Translations under genes and position numbers: made by a program
The notes under the pieces: model-generated
What the model was told of the DNA's origin: nothing
What the model saw: only the letters and a program-made list of their open reading frames with translations
Databases searched by the model: none
Source of the DNA: Streptomyces sp. NBC_00690
GTDB lineage: Bacteria; Actinomycetota; Actinomycetes; Streptomycetales; Streptomycetaceae
DNA length: 64,000 nucleotides
NCBI RefSeq assembly: GCF_036226685.1
Contig: NZ_CP109009.1
Location: 3,534,001-3,598,000 of the forward strand
Direction of reading: 5' to 3'
Shown here: one piece after another, positions 26,629-34,876 of the stretch
Layout: every line of letters begins with the position of its first letter
How positions within the stretch are numbered: position 1 is the first letter of the stretch

Positions 26629-29514
26629 GTGCAACAACGAGCCACTGACACCGGGAAACCCGTGGCACCCCCTGGCGAACGTGTCCCTGACGAGCCCAGC
26701 GACGCACCCGTACAGGACCAGTCCACGATGGCGCTGTCCGTCGTGGACCTCCGCAAGGCGCAGCAGGCGGCGGCGGAGCGGAAGGCCGAACCGGAGGACT
26801 CAGCGAAGGCCGAACCGGAAGACAAACCGGAGGACTCAGCGAAGGCCGAACCGGAGGACGGGCCGACCGACGGCCTGAAGACCGAACCGGAGGGCGGCCC
26901 GAAGGGCGGGGCGAAGGTAGGGGCCGAGCCGGCTCAGGAGCAGCCGGGCACGACCCGACCGGCGTCGAAGGACGGTCGGCCGGAAGCGGATTCCGCCGAG
27001 GAGCGGCCCAACGAGTCGACCATGGCGCTGTCCGTCGCCGACCTGCGCAAAAAACAGCACGCAGCAACCAGCCCAAAGACAGCAGAACCCACCGAGGAAC
27101 GACCCAACGAATCCACCATGGCCCTCTCCGTCGCCGACCTCCGCGAAGCACAAAAAGCGGCACAGGAAGCGGCCCGACAGAAGGCAGCACAGAAGGCGGC
27201 CCGGCAGCAGGCCGACACCGCCGAGGAGCGGCCCAACGAGTCGACCATGGCGCTGTCCGTCGCCGACCTGCGCAAAAAACAGCGCGCAGCAACCAGCCCA
27301 AAGACAGCAGAACCCACCGAGGAACAGCCCAACGAATCCACCATGGCCCTCTCCGTCGCCGACCTCCGCGAAGCACAAAAAGCGGCACAGGAAGCGGCCC
27401 GACAGAAGGCGGCCAAGCGAACGGGCCGCACATCGCCGGACGAGTCGCTGAACGAGTCGACGCTGGCGCTCGCGGTTGCCGATCTCAGGATGGCGGAGGC
27501 CCGAAGGGCGGCTGCGGCCAACGGGACCGCTCTGGACGACCAGGCCACGATGAACCTGTCGGTCGCCGGTCTGCGGGCCGCGGTCACCGAGCGGGTGCGT
27601 TGGCCCCAGTTGCTCAGACTGGCGGCTCCACTGGCCGTGGGGCTGGTGCTGTGGGCGGTGGCGATGGCGCTCACCGACACCTCGAACCTGACGGACTACG
27701 GGCTCGTACCCGAACTCCCGATCATCTTCTGGGTGGGGCTGGCGACACTGACGGTCGGCTTCTGGGTGGTCGTCCGCGATCCCCAACGAAGCAACTGGTG
27801 GCCCTTCGCCTACACCGTGGGCCTCCTGGTGATGGAACGCGCCACGACGGCGGTCGTCTATCCCACCCCGCTCTACGCCTGGGCGTGGAAGCACGACGCG
27901 GTCATCGACCACCTGATCGACGCGGGTCGTCTCCAGCGTGGTGCGGAACTGGGCGACATGGCCGTGTACGACCAGTGGCCGGGATTCTTCACGGCGCAGG
28001 CCGCACTGGTGAAGCTCACCGGCGCGGAGACCGCAGCGTCCTTCATGGCGTGGTGGCCGCTGTTCTCCAGTCTGCTGCTGCTCGCCCCGCTGCTGCTGAT
28101 CTACCGGACGTTCACCCAGGACCGTCGACTGGTCTGGACGGCGGTCTGGCTGTTCTACGTCGCCAACTGGGTCGGTCAGGACTACTACTCGCCCCAGTCG
28201 CTCGCCTTCGCCCTGCATCTGGGGGTCATCGCGGTGGCGTTGCGGCGGGCGGAGCGTAGGGCTCCGGGGCGGCGCTCCCGCCAGATGGTGTGGACCGCGC
28301 TGCTGGTGCCGTTGATCGCCGGCATCGTGATCGCCCACCAACTGACGCCGGTGATGCTGGCGGTCAGTCTCGGTTCGCTGCTGCTGATGCGGCGCTATCG
28401 CGACTGGACACTGCTGATCATCCTCATGTTGGTGTTCCTCTCCTGGAATCTGACCGCGTCGCTGCCGTTCCTCAAGGAAGCGGTCCCCGACATGATCAAT
28501 TCCTTTGGCAAGGTCGCCGACAACCTGGAGCGGGGCTATGGCTCCAAACCGACGGGTACGGGCGCGCTGGTCGCATCCTGGGCCGCGCGGCTGCTGTCGG
28601 CCGCCGTGCTCCTGCTGGCGGCCGTGGGGTTGGTGCGGGGCGGCAAGCTGCTGAGACATCGGGCCCGGCCGCTGTTGCTGCTGGCCGTGATGCCCCCGAT
28701 GCTCGCCATCGCCAATGGCTACGGCAGCGAAATGATCTTCCGGGTGCTGATGTTCATGCTGCCGGCGATCTGCTTCTTCGCGGCTGCGGCGCTCCTGCCG
28801 GTGCCCCGGCCGCTGGCGGCCGAACCCGCCGGGCAGGGCCGTCCGACCACCGTGAAGGGACTGCGCTACGGCGTGGTGCCGGCCGTGGTGCTGGTGGTCC
28901 TGACGGCGCTGTTCGTGCCCAGCTACTCGGGTAAGGACCGGCTCAGCTACTTCCCGCCGGAGGAAGTCGACCTGGTGCAGCAGCTGTTCGACCAGGCGCC
29001 GAAGGGCTCTCTGGTCGTTGCCGCACATCGGAACTATCCCCTCGCGTACGATTCGTACTGGGATGTCGGGCACTACTGGTTCCTGGACGACGCCAAGACG
29101 CACGTCGACAAGATCGTCAAGGATCCGGCCGGCACCCTGGCGTCGGACATGGGGGGCGTGGAAGCACCGGGCAAGGCGTATCTCCTGCTCACCCAGGGTC
29201 AGATCGCCAACTCGGAGATGAACGGCATGCTCACGGGGGACGATCTGCGTCGCATCGAGCGTTCGGTGGCTGCCTCCCCGCTCTTCAAGGAGTTGGGGCG
29301 CAACAGCGCGGGTGTCTTCTTCGAGCTCAAGCGCCCCGCGGCGCCGCCCGCCAAGGCCGACGCCAAGACCCCCGACACCGAGACGGCCGACACCGAGGAC
29401 AGAGCGCAAGAGAAGGTCGCACAGGAACCCGAGGCCACGGCCGGGAGAGCGGACACAGCGGCCACTGCGGCCGGTTCGCTCGATGTCGCCGGCCTCACGA
29501 GGAGGACTCCATGA
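26629..29514 (+). CDS. Large polytopic membrane protein with seven N-terminal STMALSVADLR repeats
   Basis: A 961-residue protein in the polysaccharide cluster. Residues 1-322 are cytoplasmic and low in complexity but contain seven copies of a 13-residue motif with consensus [DN][EQ]STMALSVADLR, at about 30, 128, 160, 203, 235, 275 and 304. Spacers are Ala/Glu/Lys/Gln-rich, including AEPED repeats. From 323 to about 735 there are ten or so membrane helices of the GT-C/polymerase type (YDQWPGFFTAQAALVKL lies in the first outer loop). An outer domain of about 170 residues and an acidic Ala/Thr-rich tail follow. It is probably a glycosyltransferase or polymerase; no catalytic motif is certain. 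GTG start 17 bases after the flippase gene. Confidence 0.75.
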   Translation: MQQRATDTGKPVAPPGERVPDEPSDAPVQDQSTMALSVVDLRKAQQAAAERKAEPEDSAKAEPEDKPEDSAKAEPEDGPTDGLKTEPEGGPKGGAKVGAEPAQEQPGTTRPASKDGRPEADSAEERPNESTMALSVADLRKKQHAATSPKTAEPTEERPNESTMALSVADLREAQKAAQEAARQKAAQKAARQQADTAEERPNESTMALSVADLRKKQRAATSPKTAEPTEEQPNESTMALSVADLREAQKAAQEAARQKAAKRTGRTSPDESLNESTLALAVADLRMAEARRAAAANGTALDDQATMNLSVAGLRAAVTERVRWPQLLRLAAPLAVGLVLWAVAMALTDTSNLTDYGLVPELPIIFWVGLATLTVGFWVVVRDPQRSNWWPFAYTVGLLVMERATTAVVYPTPLYAWAWKHDAVIDHLIDAGRLQRGAELGDMAVYDQWPGFFTAQAALVKLTGAETAASFMAWWPLFSSLLLLAPLLLIYRTFTQDRRLVWTAVWLFYVANWVGQDYYSPQSLAFALHLGVIAVALRRAERRAPGRRSRQMVWTALLVPLIAGIVIAHQLTPVMLAVSLGSLLLMRRYRDWTLLIILMLVFLSWNLTASLPFLKEAVPDMINSFGKVADNLERGYGSKPTGTGALVASWAARLLSAAVLLLAAVGLVRGGKLLRHRARPLLLLAVMPPMLAIANGYGSEMIFRVLMFMLPAICFFAAAALLPVPRPLAAEPAGQGRPTTVKGLRYGVVPAVVLVVLTALFVPSYSGKDRLSYFPPEEVDLVQQLFDQAPKGSLVVAAHRNYPLAYDSYWDVGHYWFLDDAKTHVDKIVKDPAGTLASDMGGVEAPGKAYLLLTQGQIANSEMNGMLTGDDLRRIERSVAASPLFKELGRNSAGVFFELKRPAAPPAKADAKTPDTETADTEDRAQEKVAQEPEATAGRADTAATAAGSLDVAGLTRRTP
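26995..27444. repeat. 225-bp tandem repeat encoding motif pairs
   Basis: Block A (26995-27219) and block B (27220-27444) are 225 bp (75 codons) apart and nearly identical until about 27411. Differences are few, for example CAGCACGCA versus CAGCGCGCA. Each block carries two copies of the motif with different spacers (RKKQ and REAQ types), so the pair was duplicated as a unit. Confidence 0.85.
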
Positions 29515-29954
29515 AGCACCGCCCCCTCGCCATCCGACTGCTGACTCCCGCCGCGGGCCTGGTGGCCATGGCCGCCACCGCCCTGCCCGCCGCGTCTCCG
29601 CTGCGAATAGCCCCCGTGGCCCTGTTCCTCGCCGCAGGCCCCGGCTTCGCCGTCCTGCGGATCTGCGGTCCGGCCCTGAACCGCAATCGTGCGGTCGGGC
29701 CGGCGGAGAGCTGGGACCGGAACTTCGAGCGGGACTCGGACCGTATCGAGCAGTTCCTCCTCGTCATCCTGTTGAGCCTGAGTGCCAGCGTCATCGTCGC
29801 CACGGCGTTGATCGCGGTCGAACTCTTCAGCGGGTTCCTGGTCCTGGCGCTGCTCACCCTCGCAACCATGCTCGCCGCCTGCTGTCCGCAGCTGCCTCCC
29901 ACCATCGGAAGGCACCGATCGGCACGCGTGGCATCACCGCCTCGGAAAGGCTGA
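29511..29954 (+). CDS. Small membrane protein of the polysaccharide cluster
   Basis: A 147-residue protein with two hydrophobic segments near the N-terminus (IRLLTPAAGLVAMAATALPAA and IAPVALFLAAGPGFAVLRI) and two towards the C-terminus (FLLVILLSLSASVIVATALIAV and FLVLALLTLATMLAACC). A charged loop (ESWDRNFERDSDRIEQ) lies between them. No family is recognised. It begins inside the stop of the large membrane protein (ATGA at 29511-29514), so it is coupled to it and is probably an accessory subunit. The hydrolase gene follows five bases later. Confidence 0.75.
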   Translation: MKHRPLAIRLLTPAAGLVAMAATALPAASPLRIAPVALFLAAGPGFAVLRICGPALNRNRAVGPAESWDRNFERDSDRIEQFLLVILLSLSASVIVATALIAVELFSGFLVLALLTLATMLAACCPQLPPTIGRHRSARVASPPRKG

Positions 29955-29959
29955 ACTCT

Positions 29960-31048
29960 GTGACGGAACCCCGACGCCCCGAGCCTGGGGCGCCAGGCAT
30001 TCTTCGCAGGCCGCACGGACGACGAAAGCTGTGGACCCTGTCCGCGGCTCTCGTCGGCGTGCTGCTCGTGGGGACCCTCACCCTCCAGAACACCATGGCG
30101 GACGACTCCAAGTCCTCCGTGGCCGTGGACCCCAAGTGCAAACCGACCGAATTGCTGGAGCCCCGGTGCGGGGCCTGGTTCGGTGCGTACGTCCGACATG
30201 AGAAGCCGGACCTGGAAGAGAAGGTCCTGGCCTACGAGAAGCGCATCGACCGCAAGCTGGACATCGTCTACGCCTACCACGACATGTCCACGGACGGTCT
30301 GGAAGGCCAGTTGCTGACCGACCAGGAGAAGCGGGTCGGCAAGGACCGCATGCTGCTGCTGTCCTGGGAGAGCAAGTGGTGGGGCGGCACACCGCAACAG
30401 CAGCCGAAGTGGCCCCAGATCTCCTCCGGTGCGCTCGACCGGACCGTGATCGACGTCCAGGCCAAGCGGATCAAGGAGTACGGGAAGCCGGTCTTCCTCT
30501 CCTTCGACCTGGAGATGGACACCCGGACACCAGCTGAGGGCACTCCGGCGCAGTACGTGGCGGCCTACCGGCACATCCACGACCGATTCCGCGCGTTGGG
30601 CGTCACCAATGTGGTGTGGACGTGGATCATCACCGGCTACTCGGGGCACAACAAGCTCTTCCCGCAGCTCTACCCGGGCGATCGGTACGTCGACTGGGTC
30701 GGCTACAACCAGTACAACTACTACCGCTGCCACGATGCGCCGTGGATGACGTTCGAGCAGACGCAGAAGACGGCGCACGCATGGATCCGGAAGAACATCT
30801 CCGGCACCAAGCCGTTGATGCTGTCGGAGTTCGGAACGGCGGACGATCCGTCCAAGCCCTCCGCCCAGGCCGGCTGGTACAAGGAGGTGCCGCGGGTGGT
30901 GAAGGAGCTCGACGGTGTGAAGGCGGCGCTCCAGTGGAACTGGCGTGACCCGGGCCCGCACTGCGATCTCTCGCTCGCGCGGGACGCATCGTGGAAGAGC
31001 TTGAAGAAGGCCGTCTCCGATCCGTACTTCAACCAGCCCAGGCCCTGA
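29960..31048 (+). CDS. GH26-like endo-glycosidase, membrane anchored
   Basis: A 362-residue protein with an N-terminal signal anchor (LWTLSAALVGVLLVGTLTL) and an outer domain resembling glycoside hydrolase family 26 (beta-mannanase clan, TIM barrel). Supporting pieces are GAWFGAYVRHEKPDLE, KPVFLSFDLEMDTRTPAEG (possible acid/base Glu), TNVVWTWIITGYSGHNKLFPQLYPG, VDWVGYNQYNYYRC, and KPLMLSEFGTADDP (likely nucleophile Glu). It is the last gene of the plus-strand polysaccharide operon. It probably trims or releases the polymer made by the cluster. The GTG start follows GGAAAGG, and a strong terminator follows the gene. Confidence 0.8.
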   Translation: MTEPRRPEPGAPGILRRPHGRRKLWTLSAALVGVLLVGTLTLQNTMADDSKSSVAVDPKCKPTELLEPRCGAWFGAYVRHEKPDLEEKVLAYEKRIDRKLDIVYAYHDMSTDGLEGQLLTDQEKRVGKDRMLLLSWESKWWGGTPQQQPKWPQISSGALDRTVIDVQAKRIKEYGKPVFLSFDLEMDTRTPAEGTPAQYVAAYRHIHDRFRALGVTNVVWTWIITGYSGHNKLFPQLYPGDRYVDWVGYNQYNYYRCHDAPWMTFEQTQKTAHAWIRKNISGTKPLMLSEFGTADDPSKPSAQAGWYKEVPRVVKELDGVKAALQWNWRDPGPHCDLSLARDASWKSLKKAVSDPYFNQPRP

Positions 31049-31082
31049 CGCCGAGGGGCAGTACGAGACGTACGCAGCAGGG

Positions 31083-31117
31083 GCCGGGCCGCGCATCGCG
31101 GCCCGGCTCTCGATTTT
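31083..31117 (+). terminator. Strong terminator of the plus-strand polysaccharide operon
   Basis: An 11-bp perfect stem GCCGGGCCGCG / CGCGGCCCGGC (31083-31093, 31097-31107) with a CAT loop is followed by CTCTCGATTTTCT. The 31118-31255 stretch holds only short CGCCCGACGCC-type repeats between convergent genes. Confidence 0.85.
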
Positions 31118-31255
31118 CTGTCCCGGGGACCGCGCGGGCTCTCGTGACACCGGCCCTGGCCGCCCGGGTGCGCCCGGTGTGCGCCCGACGCCCGACGCCC
31201 GACCCGATACCCGGTACCCGCGGCACTCGGCATTCGGTACTCGACGAGCTGCGAC

Positions 31256-32071
31256 CTAGCCTGCGAAGACCGGACCCTTGATCGCCGCGCGGGCCCTGCG
31301 GAACAGCCGCCAGCCCACCGTCTGGAACGAGTCCGGGAAGGGTGCCATCGGCGCTCCTCTTCCCTCCATCCACTCCTCGACGTCCTTCACCGTGTGCGTG
31401 CACCTCAGGATGAGGCGCGCGATGCGGTACGCCTCGTCCGTCTGGGAGCTCAGGGCGTGGCGTACCGCCACCGCCGAGACGTACCCCTCGTGCAGAGCCG
31501 CCTTGCGCACACCGCGGCTGTTGTACCCGTGGGGGTACGCCAGGTGCTGCACCTCGTGCCCCAACACGTCTTCCAGCACGGACTTCGACTCGCGCAGCTC
31601 ACGGCGCAGCGCCTTGCCCGGCAGGGTGTCCAACTGGGCGTGGGTGACGGTGTGGGCCCCGACCTCCATCCCGTACTGCTCCAGGAGGGGTGTCTGCTCC
31701 AGCGTCATCATGGGTGCGGGTGGCAGCAGGCTGCGCCGGCCCGGGGTGATCGCCCCGGTGGTGAGGTAGGCCGTCGCGGGGAGCGAGCGGGAGGCGAGCG
31801 CCTCCGCGGTCGGCCCGGGCAGATCAGCGAAGCCGTCGTCGAAGGTGAGGATCACGGGCCGCTCGGGCAGCCGTTCCCCGCCCGCGAGATGGGCGGCGAG
31901 GGCGCTGACCGTCACCGGTGTGCGCCCACTGGCGACGATCGCGTCCAGCTGTGCCTCGAAGTCTCTCGGGGTGACCGTGAACTCCGCGATCCACTCCGGT
32001 GGGTCGTCCATGACGGCGTGGTACAGCAGGACGGGGATATGAGGCGCGGTCGCCTCACCGCCGTCGTTCAT
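31256..32071 (-). CDS. Polysaccharide deacetylase (NodB homology)
   Basis: A 271-residue carbohydrate esterase family 4 protein that would remove acetyl groups from N-acetylated sugars. NodB motif 1 is LTFDDGF (D78, D79) and motif 2 is GAHTVTH (H140, H144); LAYPHGYNS is close to motif 3. No signal peptide is visible, so it may act inside the cell on a precursor, or be exported in another way. The ATG at 32071 overlaps the stop of the glycosyltransferase gene (ATGA, 32068-32071) and follows GAGGAG. It is the last gene of the minus-strand half of the polysaccharide cluster. Confidence 0.88.
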   Translation of the reverse strand: MNDGGEATAPHIPVLLYHAVMDDPPEWIAEFTVTPRDFEAQLDAIVASGRTPVTVSALAAHLAGGERLPERPVILTFDDGFADLPGPTAEALASRSLPATAYLTTGAITPGRRSLLPPAPMMTLEQTPLLEQYGMEVGAHTVTHAQLDTLPGKALRRELRESKSVLEDVLGHEVQHLAYPHGYNSRGVRKAALHEGYVSAVAVRHALSSQTDEAYRIARLILRCTHTVKDVEEWMEGRGAPMAPFPDSFQTVGWRLFRRARAAIKGPVFAG

Positions 32072-33357
32072 CTCTGCTCCTCTCTGTCCCACGGCAGGGC
32101 TACGCCGCGGACCCGACGCCGGGCCTTCGCGTACCCGATGGGCCCCGCCAGCATGCCGCGGCGCTCCAGCCGTGAGAGGTGGCGCGGCCAGGGGTAGTCC
32201 TGGGCGCCGTGCGCACCGGGCACGGCTGCGTCACCGGAATCACGGTGAGCCGTGATCGTACGGGCATGGGCCAGGCCACGGGGCAGTTTCCGCAGCAGAG
32301 AAGGGAGCATGGAGGGGCGTCGGACCAGGGTGGCGGTGAGGAAGGCGGTGAGCCCGGCGCCGTATCCGTACGCCTGGTTCTTCAGGTCCTGCCAGGTCTC
32401 GCGGTGGTGGTGCCAGACCAGCGCTTCGGGCGAATAGCGCAGCTTGTGACCTGCGGCGAGGACGCTGACGAAGGCATAGAGGTCATCGCCGCCGCGGGCC
32501 GGTGTGCCGGTGCCGGTGGCGGGGTCGAAGCCGCCCGCGGAGCGCAGCGCAGCCGCGCGGAAGGCCATGTTGGCGCCGGAGCCGAAACTGCCCGCGGTGA
32601 AGGGGAAGAGCGGTTCGTCGGCCGGTGGGTCGGCCGGGTCGTACAGGCGCGGTGCGAACCCCTTGGCGAAGCCGCCGTGGCTCTCCAGCAGGATCTGTGC
32701 GGGAGTGCCGAGTTGGGCGGGCAGGATCAGGCCCGTCGCGCAGCCGAGTGCCGGGTCGGCGGCGAAGGGGGTGGTCAGTGCGGTGAGCCAGTTGGGGTCG
32801 GCGATGACATCGTCGTCGGTGAAGGCGAGGACCTCGCCACCTGCGACGGCGACTCCGCGGTTGTGGGCGATCGCGAGCCCGGGGACCTCTTCGCGGGCGT
32901 AGCGGACCCGGCCCTCGTACTTCTGCTCGACCAGATCCTGCGTGGCAGTGGTCACCGGTGCGTTGTCGACGACGATGACCTCGAAATCGGGGTGGTTCTG
33001 TGCGAGGAGCGAGTCCAGTGCACGGGCGAGCGAGTCGGCGCGCTCCCGGGTGGCGACGATGACGCTGGTGCGCGGCAGTGGGCCGGGGGCGGTGAGGACG
33101 GGCTGCTCGGGGGCGGAGCGGGCGAGCAGGGCCCTGGCTTCGGCGGCGACCGCATCCGCCGCGTTCTTCCCGGGGGCCACCCGGCAGACGACGGTCGCCA
33201 CGGGCCGGCCGTTCAGCCGCACCAGCGCATAGACGTCACCGCCTCCGATCTCGGCCCCCGAGCCCAGCGCGGGGCGGAAGTCGAGTACGGCGCCCTCGGG
33301 TCCGTCCAGGTCGAGCTGGGCGACCTGGATCGGAGGCAGCTTGGGTGGGTTTTCCAT
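32068..33357 (-). CDS. Family 2 glycosyltransferase
   Basis: A 429-residue GT-A fold glycosyltransferase. An N-terminal domain of about 95 residues (ALVRLNGRPVATVVCRVAPG) precedes the catalytic part with SVIVATRERADSLARALDSLL, EVIVVDNAPV, and the metal-binding LAFTDDDVIADPNW (D181-D183). A later GGDDLYAFVSVLAAG gives the acceptor/base region and WHHHRETW a conserved tail. It is probably cytoplasmic. The ATG at 33357 is behind AAGGAAGAAC; the longer open frame upstream is not supported. It sits between the acyltransferase and deacetylase genes and would add one sugar of the polymer. Confidence 0.9.
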   Translation of the reverse strand: MENPPKLPPIQVAQLDLDGPEGAVLDFRPALGSGAEIGGGDVYALVRLNGRPVATVVCRVAPGKNAADAVAAEARALLARSAPEQPVLTAPGPLPRTSVIVATRERADSLARALDSLLAQNHPDFEVIVVDNAPVTTATQDLVEQKYEGRVRYAREEVPGLAIAHNRGVAVAGGEVLAFTDDDVIADPNWLTALTTPFAADPALGCATGLILPAQLGTPAQILLESHGGFAKGFAPRLYDPADPPADEPLFPFTAGSFGSGANMAFRAAALRSAGGFDPATGTGTPARGGDDLYAFVSVLAAGHKLRYSPEALVWHHHRETWQDLKNQAYGYGAGLTAFLTATLVRRPSMLPSLLRKLPRGLAHARTITAHRDSGDAAVPGAHGAQDYPWPRHLSRLERRGMLAGPIGYAKARRRVRGVALPWDREEQR

Positions 33358-33404
33358 GTTCTTCCTTGCTGTGTAAGACGTGCGGCCGGTGAGGGAACCG
33401 GCCG

Positions 33405-34544
33405 TCAGTTGCCGCGCAGTTTGCCGATGCGCGTCAGCGTCTGCTGGGCGAGCCCGGCGAGCCTCGGCCTGTTGCGGACGAAGCCGTGGGCTCTGCGCGA
33501 GGGCTCCCGACTCACCCAGTACAGGGCGGCTCCCGCGCCCGGCCGGGTGGAGGAGCCCTCGTGGACGCGTAGTTGTCCGGTCTTGAGGGAGTCCTTGTAC
33601 TCGGCCGAGCCGCGCCCCATGTCGAGCATGCCGATGCCTTCCGCCGCTGCGGCTTCCGCCATCCGCAGATGCAGTATCAGCCCTGGCGAGTACTTGGCGA
33701 ACTCGGGATCGTAGGCCGGGAACCAACAGGAGAGCACGGTGGAGGAACGCAGCCCGAAATGTGCCGCAATCGGGCGGTCTTCGACATAGAGGACGGAGAG
33801 AACGCCGGAGCAGCCGGGCGCCCGGGTCTCATGGAGGAGTCCCACCAGGGTGTGGATCCAGTCCTTGGCGAACCGGTCACGGCGTCCCGTCCTGCGGTAC
33901 TGGGCGGACTTCCACTCCATGAGGGTGCGCAGCATGGCCGGGTCGCGCTCGTCGAAGACGAAGCGCACCTCGCCCACCTGCCGGCCGAGCTTGCGCTCCT
34001 TGGCCAGTGTGCTCTTGAGGAACTTGGGCGACTCGCCGCGGAGCTGCTCCTCGTAGACGTCGTACCCCTCGCCGATTTCGATCACCGGTGAGTCGAATCC
34101 CTCGGCGACGGCGGGGGTGAACAGTTCCTGGCCCGCTTCGAGGTTGTCGAACTCCCAGGCGGTGAGGGAGCACGCACGCAGCAGATCGCGTGCGGTGATG
34201 TCGAGGCCGGACTTGAGGACGGCACCCTGGCAGTCGGAGACGCCGAAGCCGATGGCCCTGCCGTGGCCCAGCGCACCTCGCTCGTACGGGAAGAATCCGG
34301 CGTCCTCGCCGTCCTGGCGCAGCACGGCCACCCGGGCGGCGGGCCGTACCCTGCCGACGGTGAGGGTGAACTCGGGCTCCATGAAGGGGCTCGCGGGCAG
34401 GCCGGTCTTGGCGCGCAGCATCCGCCAGGACTCGATCTCGTCTTCCCCCAGCTGCTCGGGTTTGACCACTCGGATGCGGACGCCCTCATTCTGAGCACCG
34501 CAGTTCTGAAAACCGCTCAACGCGACCCCCCGGTCCCTCCCCAC
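33405..34544 (-). CDS. CelD/BcsL-like GNAT acyltransferase
   Basis: A 379-residue protein with two GNAT-like domains of the CelD/FemAB-like type found in polysaccharide clusters. Recognisable parts are SWRMLRAKTGLPASPFMEPEFTLTVG, FLKSTLAKERKLGRQVGEVRF, and AAHFGLRSSTVLSCWFPAYDPEFAKYSPGLILHLRMAEAAA followed by LDMGRGSAEYKDSLKTG, the usual acyl-CoA-binding end of the family. It would acylate a sugar of the polymer. First gene of the minus-strand half of the cluster. The GTG at 34544 is seven bases after GGAG; a TTG eight codons further is a fair alternative start. Confidence 0.85.
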   Translation of the reverse strand: MGRDRGVALSGFQNCGAQNEGVRIRVVKPEQLGEDEIESWRMLRAKTGLPASPFMEPEFTLTVGRVRPAARVAVLRQDGEDAGFFPYERGALGHGRAIGFGVSDCQGAVLKSGLDITARDLLRACSLTAWEFDNLEAGQELFTPAVAEGFDSPVIEIGEGYDVYEEQLRGESPKFLKSTLAKERKLGRQVGEVRFVFDERDPAMLRTLMEWKSAQYRRTGRRDRFAKDWIHTLVGLLHETRAPGCSGVLSVLYVEDRPIAAHFGLRSSTVLSCWFPAYDPEFAKYSPGLILHLRMAEAAAAEGIGMLDMGRGSAEYKDSLKTGQLRVHEGSSTRPGAGAALYWVSREPSRRAHGFVRNRPRLAGLAQQTLTRIGKLRGN

Positions 34545-34876
34545 GACCCATCTCCACGGACGGTACCGGCAGGGGGATGGGCGGCGGAGGGGACCCCACC
34601 ATCTTGTGGCGGATTCGTGAAGAATCGTGGGGCCAGATACACCTGGTGTTCATGTTGCATCTGGGGCCTAGCACGAATCCGTGCGCGGCGCAGCAACAAT
34701 CTGAAGTGAGTTGGCCAACTGATATTCGAACCCTGCCCGTTGATCGTAGGATTCCTCACGCTCCCCGATTCTCCGCGGGAGTCCGGTGTGTCCTGGTAGG
34801 GCTCAGTCTTCGTGAAGGGCTCGGTCTTCGTGGTCGTGGTCTACAGAGACATCCTGTCGAGCAGGGCTGGATCGTC
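34545..34876. other. 332-base divergent intergenic region, polysaccharide operon / conservon
   Basis: No gene is seen. The central part (34610-34760) is relatively AT-rich and must hold both divergent promoters. Short dyads occur: GATTCGTGAAGAATC at about 34612 and CACGAATCCGTG at about 34672. Near 34800-34840 TCTTCGTGAAGGGCTC and TCTTCGTGGTCG form a short direct repeat. No clear sigma consensus was found by eye. Confidence 0.45.

Noticed and set aside
26836..29409. Open frame of 857 codons on the minus strand opposite the large membrane protein
   Set aside because: It mirrors the codon pattern of the sense gene, has His/Arg/Gln-rich composition unlike a protein family, and has no ribosome-binding site.
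34577..34876. N-terminal 100-codon extension of CvnA
   Set aside because: The extension lies in an AT-rich promoter-like region and lacks conservon features; the ATG at 34877 is followed at once by the expected membrane segments.
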